DNA of 13,419 bases from Bifidobacteriaceae bacterium (GTDB lineage: Bacteria > Actinomycetota > Actinomycetes > Actinomycetales > WQXJ01), in contig JAISCU010000397.1 of assembly GCA_031265345.1 (NCBI GenBank), forward strand, positions 1 to 13,419. Direction: 5' to 3'. This document shows, in pieces, positions 12,872 through 13,419 of this stretch. Within the stretch, counting starts at the first letter, position 1. Every line of letters starts with the position of its first letter. The translations under genes and the position numbers were made by a program. The notes under the pieces are model-generated. The model was given only the letters and a program-made list of their open reading frames with translations. It was not told where the DNA came from and did no database searches.

Positions 12872-13419
12872 GTGGCCACGACCCAGCAGGCGGCGGCCCA
12901 ACCGGTCGAGCAGGACCGCAAGCCGGGAACGGTCGGGGGCGGCCATGACGCGGCCACTGGGACCACGGCATCGGGCACCGGGCCCGAACCTGGGCACAAA
13001 GCCAAAGCCCGCATGTTCCGGCTGTTCGGACCGGCCTTCGTTGCCGCCGTGGCCTACGTCGACCCCGGCAACGTGGCGGCCAACCTCACCGCTGGGGCAC
13101 GTTACGGGTACCTGCTGGTGTGGGTCTTGGTGCTGGCCAATGCGATGGCGGTGCTGGTGCAATACCTGAGCGCGAAGCTCGGGATCGCCACCGGGCGGTC
13201 GCTGCCGCAAATGCTGGCGGCTCGCCTGCGGCCCTGGGCGCGCTACCTCTACTTCGGCCAGGCCGAGGTCATCGCGATTGCCACCGACCTTGCCGAAGTG
13301 ATTGGCGGAGCCCTGGCGTTGCACCTGCTGTTCGGCCTGCCGCTACTGTTGGGCGGCTTGATCACCGGCGTGGTGTCGCTGGGCGTGCTGATGATCCAGA
13401 CCCGTCACGGCCAACGCTC
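12872..13419 (+). CDS. NRAMP-family divalent metal (Mn2+/Fe2+) transporter, 3' truncated by window
   Basis: The first 182 codons of a proton-coupled metal transporter. A polar, low-complexity cytosolic N-terminus of about 47 residues precedes transmembrane helix 1 (about 51-63). That helix carries the metal-binding DPGN motif at 64-67, in VAYVDPGNVAANLTAGARYGY. Helix 2 (about 81-101) and helix 3 with the family's AEVIAIATDLAEVIGGALAL sequence follow, then part of the next helix. NRAMP proteins are about 400-450 residues, so over half the gene is off the window. GTG at 12872 is chosen because of its ribosome site. The N-terminal extension is longer than in Escherichia coli MntH but frequent in actinobacteria. 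Phased repeats in the promoter suggest metal-dependent control. Manganese is the likely substrate, but iron cannot be excluded. Confidence 0.9.
   Translation, partial: MATTQQAAAQPVEQDRKPGTVGGGHDAATGTTASGTGPEPGHKAKARMFRLFGPAFVAAVAYVDPGNVAANLTAGARYGYLLVWVLVLANAMAVLVQYLSAKLGIATGRSLPQMLAARLRPWARYLYFGQAEVIAIATDLAEVIGGALALHLLFGLPLLLGGLITGVVSLGVLMIQTRHGQR

Noticed and set aside
12676..13014. Minus-strand extension of the AbrB-type reading frame to position 13014 (267 residues in total)
   Set aside because: The extension overlaps the NRAMP gene start and the operator, has no domain, and the ATG at 12675 has a proper AGGAG site exactly before the conserved domain.
1..13419. CRISPR array or insertion sequence
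   Set aside because: No regularly spaced repeats and no transposase or terminal inverted repeats with target duplications were seen on reading both strands.

Overview
The window is high-GC, strongly G/C-ending DNA from an actinobacterium (Actinomycetota). The evidence is the codon use, GTG starts, several probably leaderless starts, and rsmI divergent from a protein O-mannosyltransferase gene, an arrangement known from Mycobacterium and relatives. I cannot name the genus. The window holds an accessory left part (about 1-6500), a transitional stretch (6500-7540) and an ordinary chromosomal right part (7540-13419).

Left part. The window opens inside a large DUF499 (COG1483-type) ATPase gene whose 5' end lies off the window. 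Ten bases after its stop starts an 867-residue SMC/RloC-like AAA_13 ATPase with a mid-protein CxxC zinc hook. The two look co-transcribed and are best read as the distal end of a defence operon. In related loci, DUF499 genes sit with DUF1156 adenine methylases and helicases, which would lie upstream of this window. About 190 bp after the ATPase there is a 39-nt copy of the 3' half of a tRNA, most like tRNA-Thr(CGT), starting just after the anticodon. This is the expected footprint (att site) of an element integrated into a tRNA gene. Its orientation puts the element, with the defence genes, on the left and older chromosome on the right. Right of it lie a YafQ/RelE-like toxin remnant (minus strand), an intact DUF2786 gene, and the 5' end of a DUF3800 gene broken by a TAG at codon 6.

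Transitional part. On the minus strand a small membrane protein and a winged-helix regulator overlap by ATGA. They are preceded by about 490 bp without a recognisable gene, which carries a 20-bp direct repeat. Related GTT(A/G)GGGAC motifs, including a perfect 19-bp palindrome, recur between the convergent genes at 10224-10330.

Right part. rsmI (minus) and a Pmt-type mannosyltransferase (plus) start only 19 bp apart and appear to share one symmetric -10 element, both transcripts being leaderless. A UbiB/ABC1-family kinase-like gene (minus) converges on the mannosyltransferase. Upstream of it is an AbrB/MazE-type DNA-binding protein with a long acidic tail and a perfect inverted-repeat operator over its promoter. 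The window ends in an NRAMP-type metal transporter gene with two phased direct repeats in its promoter region.

The most interesting content is the DUF499/zinc-hook ATPase pair next to a tRNA-derived att site. The second is the symmetric bidirectional promoter. All assignments are from reading the sequence; no database search was run.
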